Below, in pieces: positions 42,652 to 53,200 of a stretch of 64,000 nt of DNA. The stretch covers positions 310,001 to 374,000 of the forward strand of contig JANATF010000016.1 of assembly GCA_029449245.1 (NCBI GenBank), in the 5' to 3' direction. Below the pieces are notes generated by a model. The model did not search any database, was not told where the DNA came from, and saw only the letters and a list, made by a program, of their open reading frames with translations. Each line of letters opens with the position of its first letter. Position 1 is the first letter of the stretch. The position numbers were made by a program, and so were the translations under genes. This DNA comes from Mortierella alpina. Lineage: Eukaryota > Mortierellomycota > Mortierellomycetes > Mortierellales > Mortierellaceae.

Positions 42652-44359
42652 ATGGTACATAGTGGTTATATTCTGATTGAATCCATCCGGACTTTTGCAG
42701 ATCCATCCATCTGGATCCATCCATCTGTCTGAGGGCGCACATCCATGGATCGTGGCACCAGTGGATCGCCGTGGAGTACTAGTTACTTCGACGTTTCAAC
42801 ATCGCTGCCTTTCGCTCTTCTCAACACTCGGCAATCTCAGATCCTGATCATTGAGATCTGCTCATGCTCCTCATGCTGCTCGATATGAAGGAACACACCC
42901 AGAGAGTCTGCTTATTCCAACTGCACGGGATTCAACAGGCGAGGCAACCCATGGAGCAAAGGAGGTTGTTGAGGAATCGTGCACCAGCCGACTAGCCTTT
43001 GCAGGGTTTATGCAACAGGACTGCAGTTGAATCAATACAACGGACAGTGAGCTAAACGGACAAGCGGACAAAGCGGACAGCTGTGTGCCAAAGTAGCTAG
43101 CACACAACACTTTCAAAGGACTCGACATCCTTCTTGACCAGTATCCGGAGCTCCGTTAGCTAACCCTGGCATCTTTCTTCTACCTATTCCTCTTCTAGTC
43201 TCACCGTAAGTTTGAGAGACCTCGTCACGGTTCTTTGGGATTCTTGCCCCGCAAGCGTGCTGCCCGTCACAGAGGAAAGGCCAAGTCCTTCCCCAAGGAT
43301 GATGCCTCCAAGCCCGTCCACTTGACCGCCTTCATGGGTTACAAGGCCGGTATGACCCACGTCGTCCGCGACTTGGACCGTCCCGGTTCCAAGATGCACA
43401 AGAAGGAGATCGTCGAGGCCGTCACCATCATCGAGACCCCCCCCATGGTCGTCGTCGGTGTTGTCGGTTACGTCGAGACCCCCCGCGGTCTCCGCTCGTT
43501 GACCACCGTCTGGGCCGAGCACTTGTCCGAGGAGCTCAAGCGTCGCTTCTACAAGAACTGGTACCGCTCCAAGAAGAAGGCCTTCACCAAGTACGCCAAG
43601 CAGCACTCCAACGGTGCCAAGCCCGTCCTCCGCGAGCTCGAGCGCATCAAGAAGTACTGCTCCGTCGTCCGTGTCATTGTCCACACTCAGGTCCGCAAGG
43701 TCAAGATTGGTCAGAAGAAGGCTCACGTTATGGAGGTTCAGTTGAACGGTGGTTCCGTCGCCGACAAGGTCAACTTCGCCTACGAGCACTTTGAGAAGAC
43801 CGTTGACATCAACTCTGTCCTCGAGCAGGATGAGATGATCGATGTCATCGCCGTCACCAAGGGTCACGGTTTCGAGGGTGTCACCCATCGTTGGGGCACC
43901 AAGAAGCTTCCTCGCAAGACCCACAAGGGTCTCCGCAAGGTCGCCTGTATCGGAGCCTGGCATCCTTCCCGAGTCATGTACTCGGTTCCCCGTGCTGGTC
44001 AGAACGGTTACCATCACCGTACTGAGGTCAACAAGAAGATCTACCGCATCGGAAAGGGCGAGGACAAGTCCAACGCCAAGACCGAGTACGATTTGACCGA
44101 GAAGGCCATCACCCCCCTCGGTGGCTTCCCCCACTACGGTATCGTCAACGAGGACTTTGTCATGATCAAGGGATGCTGCGCTGGTACCCGCAAGCGCGTC
44201 GTCACTCTCCGCAAGTCCCTGTTGGTCCACACCCGCCGCTCTGCCTTGGAGAACGTCCAGCTCAAGTTCATCGACACCTCCTCCAAGTTCGGCCACGGTC
44301 GCTTCCAGACCCGCGAGGAGCGCCAGCAGTTCCAGGGCACCTTGAAGAAGGACCTTTAA
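42652..44359 (+). CDS. RPL3: 60S ribosomal protein uL3 (L3)
   Basis: A core large-subunit protein near the peptidyl-transferase centre. The first exon is only the ATG (42652-42654). A 544-nt intron is followed by 43199-44359, giving 387 residues, the same length as yeast L3. The protein starts [20 protein letters not shown] and contains the conserved [24 protein letters not shown], and [36 protein letters not shown] with the central W-finger region (named by its start and end). Codon use is strongly biased to C-ending codons, unlike neighbours and typical of highly expressed genes; this also creates a long spurious antisense frame. A polyadenylation signal AATAAA is at 44419-44424. I saw no box C/D or H/ACA signature in the first intron. 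Confidence 0.97.
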
Positions 44360-44733
44360 ATCCTTCCTCTCGGTCTCTTACGAAACATTGCGAGCACCGC
44401 GCGAGATGTTTGTTGAAAAATAAAAATGATTCGCGTCCTGCGAGTTCTTTTTCGCATCGAAAAAAAAAATTGATACCTTCATTAGCAATTGACTTGAAGA
44501 GTTGTATGGTGTATATTGTGGTTTCCTTTCAGCATGCGGCAGGGGAGGAGAGAAAATGAATATGAAGGTGAACGACGAGAAGAAATGATATTACATATAA
44601 GAACTGCATGATATGGATATAGGTGAGGGACCGAACTAAGGTCCTTGCGATGAAAAAGAAATAGAGTGGAGGGGTGTTGTCGTTTGTTAGAATATGACAT
44701 GGGAGGGGAGCGTTTTTTTTTTTTTTGCTTGGA
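44360..44733. other. convergent 3' flanks of uL3 and the FAD monooxygenase
   Basis: Includes AATAAA at 44419-44424 for uL3. No gene is supported. A T-run at about 44713-44726 lies just 3' of the monooxygenase stop codon. Confidence 0.6.
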
Positions 44734-46457
44734 TCAGAGGCCTAGTGAAAGCTGGCTTGCGGTGGATAGGCGAGCAGACACCTTCTGCTTCTGAGCCTTG
44801 CTGGAAGCGCGATCGTCCACAAACGGCAAGAACGAGAGCTGAGGTCGGTTGTTGTTGTACTTGTCGTTCGCCATGCTAAAGGACCACATGGTATTGAACA
44901 ACATCTTGCGCATCATGCCTGCCATCAATCCCTGGCTATGAAAGACCTTGTCCATAGTGTTGGTTTCCTCGATCGACACCTTGGCAACCGTGCTTCGTTT
45001 GGCCTGATACTTTTTGAAGGCCTTGGTGATCTCGTGAGGCGAGTTGTACTCCATATCATGTAGCAGGTTCACCAGGCACACTCCATCTAGCAGGCATTGA
45101 ATCGCACCTTGACCGCCGACCAGCAGATGTTGGTGGCATGCGTCTCCAATGAGGACTATCCTGCCACAATGCCAGGTCTTGTAGAGGCGCTCTTCTAAAT
45201 CGACGTGGGCGATCTTGTGCTGAGGCGTGTGTTTCATAAAGTCGCGGACAGTGCCCATGCCTACAGCGCAGCTGGCATCCATGAGATCTGGGATCAAGTT
45301 GTCGAGACTGGGGACAGGAGCCAGCCAGTCATCCAGGATGTGTTGTTGAGAAGATGAAGAGTGTGGGAGGGGAGGACGCGTTGCTGCAGTGTTTGGGTCG
45401 CGTCTCAATGGCTGACCCGCAGCATTGGGATGAGAATAGGCGTGGCGTCGGAGCTTTGGCGTTGTCAATTGGCCAGAGACAGCCCATGCGACGCGGTTAC
45501 CAGGTACAGGCATGTACCAGAGCTATATAAAAATCAACAAGATGATGGTTAAGAAAAAAAACCCCCCCAGCTGACACCATGAGCGTTTGTTGTGAGAAAA
45601 GATGGCGGGTGCCCTACCGAATGAGGCACTTCCTTTGTAAAGATGACTCGAAACTCGCACCGTTTGTCCTGAAGAGAAGGATACATCTTCGGGTCGAGCT
45701 CTTCTGACAAACCCGTTATGGCGACGTGTTCGTAGACTGAGGATTCCATGTCAGCCTCTGGCAATTTCCCTTGTTCCTTCAGTTGCGTGTACATGCGCTC
45801 CCGGGTCAGACTCTGGGCTCCGTCCGCGCCCACGATAATATCTCCATAGTAGGTCGATCCATCAGAGCATTTGCACGAGACGCCATTAGGGTTTTGGAGA
45901 GTCTCGACGACAACTTTGCCTCGATGCAGATTTGCCTTGGGGACTCTATCCAGCAGGATCTTGTGGAATGCTTGTCGGGTCATAACTAAGTAAGGGTATC
46001 CGTAGCGCTCCCTTTCCAACCCTTCGAAGCGACCCAGTTTGCGGCTCTGAGCATCGACGATCGTGATACCAGAAAGAGACTTGGAGACCCGCTCCACTTG
46101 CTCAAGCAGGCCCATTTGCTCCAATAACCGCAGCACGGGTGGACCAAGTGCGAGAGCCGATCCCTTTTCTTGCTCTGCATGACACCTCTCCAGGATCTCA
46201 TACTCGATCCCTGCTAGTTCCATCATGATGGCCAATGAAAGCCCAGCGATCCCACCTCCAACGATGATGGCCTTGATGGTGTGTATATTCTTCCTGTGTG
46301 AGATGGTAAGGATCGACATATCAAAGGGGATGGCTTTGGCAGGGTCATCGCACACCAGTGGTGCATAAGCCTTGGGCAGTGGCTTGAGGTCTGGGGCCTC
46401 TTGTGAATCCGCGGTTGAGATGGAGACGCGACCCAAGGATCGTTGACTCGACGGCAT
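44734..46457 (-). CDS. FAD-dependent monooxygenase (aromatic hydroxylase-like)
   Basis: A class A flavoprotein of the salicylate/PHBH hydroxylase superfamily, using NAD(P)H and O2 to hydroxylate a small molecule. Exons complement(44734-45522, 45618-46457) join in frame to 542 residues. The FAD Rossmann motif IIVGGGIAGLSLAI (residues ~64-77) follows a ~60-residue N-terminal extension. The E of YEILER ends the second strand. IVGADGAQS is the DG motif, and GRIVLIGDACHQHLLVGGQG is the GD motif. In that GD motif the usual AHPxxP is replaced by CHQHLLV, as also seen in many Mortierella-type paralogues. A Ser/His/Pro-rich loop is inserted after PVPGNRVAWAVSGQ. Substrate unknown. No other secondary-metabolism gene is adjacent, so I do not infer a cluster. 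Confidence 0.9.
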
Positions 46458-47868
46458 TGTGAATGAGGAGCAGAGTGAATGTCGACGAGATCGGGCTGTT
46501 TCTGCGCTAGCCACGAGCAGTGTGAAAATTCAGGGGATACGAAGTGGGCGTAATTTTTTTTTTTTTTTTTTGTTTGTTCTGTCAAGACTTTTTAGAACGT
46601 GCCCAGTGTTTCTCAGGAACAGAAAGGAGTCGACGGGTGATTAGGAAATACAGTTGAAGGATCGAATGCAAGAATCTAAAAGTAAAAGAAGAAGGAATGC
46701 GAGATTCGGATGGAGGAGAGGCAGTGTTACAAAGCAGGGTGGGCTCGCTGCTCGCATATAGCAGAGCTCGATGACAACAAGTGCAACGTCAACGCTAGAG
46801 AGAGAGAGAGAACGAAAGCGAGTGAGCGGCTATTAGAAAAGAACACAGAGAGATGTGAGCTGCAAACATTCGCGACATCCATGCATGGTGCATCCTTTTA
46901 CAAATAGACCACGATCGATAATAGACAAATGTAAACGGAAACAGAAAAAAAAAGTGAGAGCTCTTACACCTCCAACCCCAACCCCTAACACCGAATATAC
47001 GCTTTATCCACGCCATCGTCGCGCCATCGGTTCCGTCTCTGGTTCTATCGGGTGTATGTATACGCTGTTTTGTTGTCTGTTCCGTTCTTCTTTCTTACCT
47101 TCTTTTCTTTCCTTCTTAGCCTCTTCTTCGCTGCTTCTTTTCTGCTCAACAGAAATTACACACCCGCCCGTTCTCTCTGAGTGTGCAATTGAGAGCCAGC
47201 TGGACAGGCATCCGCTGACAGGGGCTGAGGAAACGTAACGTGGTATTCATTGTGTATACATACACATGGGAGACGATAGGCATCATCAAGTAAACCAGAG
47301 CATTCCTCTTACTTTCTCCCCTTGGTCCTTCTCCTTGCCGTTCTGCTGTTCTCTCGCTCTCAGGATTACCTGATATCGTTAAAGCCTGGCGTTCATTTGC
47401 GTTCTTGTGTTCACTTCTGTGTATCTCTGGATCATAAGAGCGTGGTCCAGGAGACCACGTTGCCGTTCGTCCCCGTCTAACCCCAGTCTATGCATGGCGG
47501 AGGAGAAACGGTGAGCCGAGAGAGGGGTCTAAGAAGTGATATGCATGCAGGATTGCAAGGACGCCCAGGTTATAGGTACAGCCCACAGGTATCAAAAACG
47601 AACATGTCACCACGCGAAAAGGGAACGCCTTTCATGCAGCTGTTCGGAGATTGCATTTAATTGTTCATTACACCTCAACAGAACGTTGGTGGTCCCTTCT
47701 CCTCGTCATAGAAAAGAATGTTTCTTTGCATCTATTGCTATCTGTCATCTTTCTTTTTTTTTTTTCTCCCACAACTTGATTTACGCCATTAGTGTGTGAA
47801 GGTTGGTCTAAGTAGTGTCGCTTTTTTTTTTCTTTTCGTTGCTTTAGCCGTGCATGATCCTGCAAAGT
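46458..47868. other. 1.4-kb gap without a supported gene
   Basis: Contains the monooxygenase 5' flank with a T-run (about 46554-46571), a GAGAGA stretch (about 46797-46812), and T-rich tracts near 47750-47835. The short frames on both strands lack family features and consistent splice sites. Confidence 0.55.
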
Positions 47869-49681
47869 CTACGAACTAGGTGTCTCGGTTCGCCTCTGCC
47901 TCCGTCCCATGAGGACGCTAAGACCACAGCAGCATACGCAAGCCCAGAAAGAAACAAGTAGCGCCGGACGGAAGCATCCGTGACCTTTGCACGCCTGAGT
48001 TTCACCATCGATAATTGGTCGAGCAGAATCCATCACGACTCCAAACAGCAGATTGAACAGCATTCCACCGAGGGCCGATCCCCACGAGAGCCAGCCCCTA
48101 TCAAAGCCGAGTATTTCATTCCAGAGGACAAAGAGACGAGTTCATTAGTGCGTGGAAAAGATATGATACCTTCGGTAATGCACACCTTGTTAAAAAAACA
48201 TACCAGTTCTGTCCACACGTGTCCTCGCCCCAAAGTTCTGCCACGATAATTCCAGCCACGGCAAAGAATCCTCCGTAGGCCAGCCCTGTAAGAGCAGAAC
48301 AGGTATATAGCCAGTTCAGAGGCATGACCATGCCTGCAACCTGGGCGAGCGCCATAATGGCGCTGGTGATCGGCAACGTGTCGATCCTATGAGCGCCATA
48401 ACGGGCGATCGCCATATCGGACCCGAACGCCGACAGGATGCGGCCCGCATAGCTCGTGAGACTGATGAGTGCCACATGGTTCGCTCGAATGGAGGCTACA
48501 GGACTCTTCTCTCCCATCAGTCCACTCGCAAAACTCGCAGGCGACGAGTTATCGATCTCGGATGCCGCCACGGTGTCGACCATGGCTGTGATGGAATTGA
48601 TAATCATAAGTCCTGTTCCAGCTAGACAGAGCATCACTACAAAGAAGTACTGCGCATCGCGATTCACGAAGAAGGCCTTGCCGCTGACGGAGCGGACTCC
48701 TCGGCGCCGTGCAGTCGTAGCCGCAGCCGCAGTCGACTCGTTCGGGGTTTGGTTTTGGGGATGAGAGGTTCGATGTACTAAAGGCTCGTTGCTCAGCAAC
48801 GACGTTTGCTCATGTGGATCGTTGTTCAGCGAGGATTCTGTAGGGACTGCTGATGAGGACACGGCGTGGGCGTGGTCCTCATAAGAGGCGGGTACTGACT
48901 TTTGAGTCGGTGCAGGAAGGATGTTCATGCCAACCATGGCAAGCATGTTGATGGAACCTCCCGCCACGGCGAGGAAGTGGAGGAATCTCACAGTATCCAG
49001 TTCCTGATCGTCCAAAGATGGCTTCAGCAAGGTGCCTTCCACCTGCTTCATAAAATACTTTTGCGACACAAGCGTCAGTACCGCGGCTGAGAGGCCAAAG
49101 AAGCTGACGGGAATGCCTGCGGAGTGGAGTGCATGGGAAAAGGAGGCGGTTGGTTCGCTTTGTCAGTTACACGAGAAAAAAACAACCACACTGCACATAT
49201 GATGCATGCAGAGAGAGAACGCACCCAATGCAATACCGCGGCCCTCTCTGAAGTTCTTAGCTAGCGACGTAAAGGCAGCCATGTAACTGGCGCTGCTTCC
49301 TATGCCTGCCAGCAAGAGGAACATGGCCATGAGTAGGAAATGCATTGGGGGCTCGTTCCTGGCGGCGTTCTCTAGCCCAATGGCGTATCCTTCTGAGAGC
49401 AGGCGGTAACCGAGGAAAAGGAAGCAGCCTGCAAAGAACGAGGTGGGCTTGGGACCGAGTCGATCGGCCATGAGACCGCTGACTGGACCGACACCGTAGA
49501 GACCGATGTCTCCAATGACCGCGATGGTGCTAGTTTGTGTTTGAGAGTAACCTAGGCGGCCAGTGAAGGAGGGGGCATAGAGTGCAAAGACGTAGAGCGA
49601 TCCCGATGCCAGCATGTTGAGGCATGCGCAGGTGAATGACGCTGCTAACAGGTATGGCCTCCATGAGGCAGGGCTAGTCAT
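47869..49681 (-). CDS. MFS transporter of the MCH1/nodulin-like group
   Basis: A 12-helix major-facilitator carrier related to yeast Mch1 and plant nodulin-like proteins. Despite the name, Mch1 homologues have no proven monocarboxylate transport, and a vacuolar location is likely. Exons complement(47869-48097, 48204-49116, 49225-49681) join in frame to 532 residues. Helix 1 is LNMLASGSLYVFALYAPSF. Loop 2-3 is SGLMADRLGPKP, the family form of the MFS signature. The domain break is a hydrophilic loop rich in Ser/Asn/Arg (about 230-320). The C-terminal half has YAGRILSAFGSDM and GLAYGGFFAVAGIIVAELWG, then WGWLSWGSALGGMLFNLLFG across the last intron. The first ATG before the hydrophobic start was chosen. 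It faces the repeat-protein gene across a ~600-bp divergent promoter. Confidence 0.9.
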
Positions 49682-50279
49682 AGCGGACGAGTGCAAGAGG
49701 AGTTCTGCCTTGAGGATGAAAAGCTGTGCAGCCTGCAGCTGTCTCGGGAGATGAAATGGGAGTGCGAGGATGAAATGGGAGTGCGAGGATGAGCTGGGAT
49801 GTGCAAAGAAATGAGAAGTGTGAAATTGCTTGAATTCATGCACAAATGCGGAAGGCATGTGCCCGAAAGGGGCAAAGCACCCAGACAATGAACATTCTCT
49901 TGCACGACGGTGCAACAAAGGGACTGATCAGCCAGACCAACAGAGACGCGCGATAGACCAACCTCCACAAGGAGAGCCAGAAGCGCTGGGATGCCCTGGC
50001 GGTGTGGCCGACGTCTTGTTGACAAGCCCGATCTCTTGGCTGTCCACCAGCAGACACTGCATGATACGCGTGTGTCCTGTCCTATCACAACCCGGCGCCG
50101 TGGCCCTCTTAGGATTTTTTTCCTCCATGACCTCGTAATTGCATTTTCTCTCGCCTTCTCGTGATTTCTCATATCCCCTTCTTGTATATAGTTCACTCTC
50201 CACATTGACCTCATCGAAGGCAACCTGTACATATCTTACCATCTCTTCAAACCCACAATCAACACCAGGAATATCAGCA
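49682..50279. promoter_or_regulatory. divergent promoter, MCH1-like carrier and repeat protein
   Basis: About 600 bp with no supported gene. A plus-strand TATA-like element (tgtatatag, 50184-50192) sits about 90 bp before the ATG at 50280 and fits the repeat-protein gene. The minus-strand side has short direct copies of gatgaaatgggagtgcga next to the carrier start (about 49750-49790). Confidence 0.55.
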
Positions 50280-53200
50280 ATGAACAACAGCGTCCAGCAC
50301 GGCGGTCGTCAGGGTGCTAAAAGCCAGCCTGGAAGAGGTGAATCCAACATGGCCTCAGAGCACAAAGCCTCGCCTTCTCACGCAAAGCCAATGCGTGCAG
50401 CTACTGTGCAGTCAGACAGTTCCTCGCGCTTCCAAGTCGCCGGCCTCGAGCCAGGTGGAATCTCCCCCCACCATCACCACCACCACCCAAAGCAGCCAGA
50501 GGTTCCTAGTAAGTTCTATGCGAGAACCTTCCTGTGAACCACACTGTCTTCCCATTTCTCAGTTCAAAGCACGACGGGGTTCTGACTTCACTCTCTGGCA
50601 CTCTTCTTCCAGCAGAACAGCCGGTCAACCACATGGATCAGCAGCTTGACCATCACAACCAGGGCTCGAAAGGGTTCGTCTACAGAGACGAAGATTTCCA
50701 ACCACTAAAGTCGGATTCAACGCCGTAAGTTCTTTCCCACAACATGATGTGAATGGTCCATCAAGGCCATCCACAGTTGCTGCCGCACATGGCACATGGC
50801 TAATCAAAATACGGCTGCGTTACCACATTGTTGACAGACACACGACCAAATCGCCCATGTCCAGTGCACACCTCACCAGTGCTTCCACTGTCTCACAGAC
50901 CGCCTCTGCAACGTCTGTCCCTCAAGTCAAGAGTTATTCACAGGCTACTTCATACGCAGGCAGAGTTTCTAGTCCACAGACTCATGCAGCCCAGGAGGAG
51001 GTACATAGAGTGCCTATTGTAGTGTGGACTTGTGTGCTAATGTGAATGACACCTCAACTCATTTATCAACTCTCTGTTACTGGGATAACTCTTAGCGTTC
51101 CACCGGGCAAGATGAAGCCACTAAGGAGCAACCTAAGGCGCACACAGGTGCTACACGGCACCATCATCATGGCAGCAAACATAAACATGATGATGATCCC
51201 ATGCATTATCGACATGTGGCCATGCATGAAAGTCTGGCGCGCGATGATGCCCCGACACCCGAGATGCACCTTGAGACACTCTTTCCGGAAGAAGATGCAG
51301 GTCGAATGAAGCCAAGAGCCCAGAAGGCCAGCACACTGTCGTCGTCAGCAACAAGCGCTCAAACTGGACAGCCACTCCGCAATGTATCCAATGCGACGCC
51401 TCGAGGTGATGGGCGCACGAGCCATCCTGAAAAGCCATCAGTCTCTCCAGAGCTGACCCTGGGAACACTCTTTTCAGAGCCCAAAGCTGGCACATTGAAA
51501 GGTACGTGTATGCTTTGAGCAAGCGCGCAAGCGCGCACTGCAGCCACGAGACCCTCTCATGCTGCATCACTCACTGCGAATTTTGTTGACATTATTGTAA
51601 ACTAGAAACTGGCCATGATAGCGCTGAAGCTGGAGTGGATGATGGCTTCCAGGTATGAAGGAGTAATTGTTCACTCTCGATCATTTCTCATAAGCGATGT
51701 CTAGATTACTCAACAACCAGCCTGTGCTCGTGCTGTCTTCTGTTTTCATCTGCTTTTGTAGGGATACGTCTTCCACCCTCCAACGCTAGCTCGCGGGCAT
51801 GAGTCGCGGCATGAACCCGAGACGCAAAAGCTGCGCCACGGCCCGGCTCAGCGCCCCGAATATCATGCTCCTGTCCACACTCCTCAGCCTCAGCAGGCCA
51901 CCGTCGAGCGCGTCTCTGCTTCCCGGCAGCAGATTTCCCAAAAAACCCCCTCTTCTGCACCTCTCAAGAAGGAGAAGAAATGGTATAATGTGGAGGTCCC
52001 TGCCAAGCAAAAATCCAGCCCTTCCAAATCGAATGCTGGTTCCAAGCACCCACTGTCGCTTGGGTTTGGATTCAGGGAGATCAGGAAGGTCGCTAAGGCA
52101 GGGCAATCCCATTCCTCCGGCCCCTCGACCCCGGTCTCGTCGTCCGAATACACGCAAGCTGCTCGAGACAAGGTCTCGCCGCAGAACGCCCCTTTGCATG
52201 AGAATCTCTCGAAGAAAAAAGAGAATGCGTCCTCCCCAGAGAGATCGTCAGCTCTCTCGTCGGCCGCGCAGCCCGCGAACCAAAAGCCCACTCAAACGGC
52301 GACCGGCTCACGGACCCATCAAGTCCTTGGAAAACCATACGAGGAGCCCAGTCGCGCGGGCACGGTACCCAATCAAGGAGCTGCAAGAGAAACGTCCGGT
52401 GTCCACCCAGCATCTTACCATGTCCCGTTGCAGAACCAAGGACATTCGTCTACTTTTGGCATCAAGGACTCGACAGTCAGTTCCCACTCGACGTCCAACG
52501 CCTCGCGTCATTCGAGACCCGATCAAGTCGTCGAAGAGCCCTTGGGTCAAGGAGCAACCCATGCGCAGGGTACCGCCGTCGCCGCTGCCGAGAATGCATT
52601 TCAAGTGGGTCTCGGAGGGATCCGCTCTCTCGTCGACGCTGCCATGCATGTGCCTGCGATGGTTGCGCATGCTCTGCTCGCAGAGGATGATCAGCAGCAA
52701 GAAACCACTTCCACGGCGCTTTCTCACGACCATACAACTCTGGGCTCGCGATCGATGAAACGCGGGCACTCCAAGGCTGTGATGCTGAAGCGGCCCAACC
52801 CTGTGGACCTGACACTTTATCCAGAGGAGGATCCCAGTTACCCTCGCGGAGACGTTGCACTTCACGAGAACCCCGCCTGCCCCTCAGAAGCCTCGTTGAA
52901 ATCCATCGCAAACGAGCATGCAGGGCAAAAACCATTTCATGCCCTGTCAGCTGGGCTTTTTAAGCAACCCGGGCATGCAAAGTCTCAGTCGATGCCCTCT
53001 GCCAGCAGCGCTGATACACGTCCCGAGCACGCCTACAACCACACCAAAGCCGCAGCCCTCAAAAAGCCCCCACAGAACGTGATGCTGTTTGCCGAGGAAG
53101 ACGGTTCGTACCCACGAGACAGTAGCCATCGTCGTCATAAGAATCCAGACCATCCGTCTCATCTTGTGGGGGAAGTGCAAGAGGTTCAGTTGGATGCCGC

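Noticed and set aside
43184-44296. 370-residue minus-strand frame antisense to uL3
   Set aside because: It is the shadow of uL3's strong C-ending codon bias. Its composition (Leu/Asp/Gly/Val only) and lack of any family match fit an antisense artefact.
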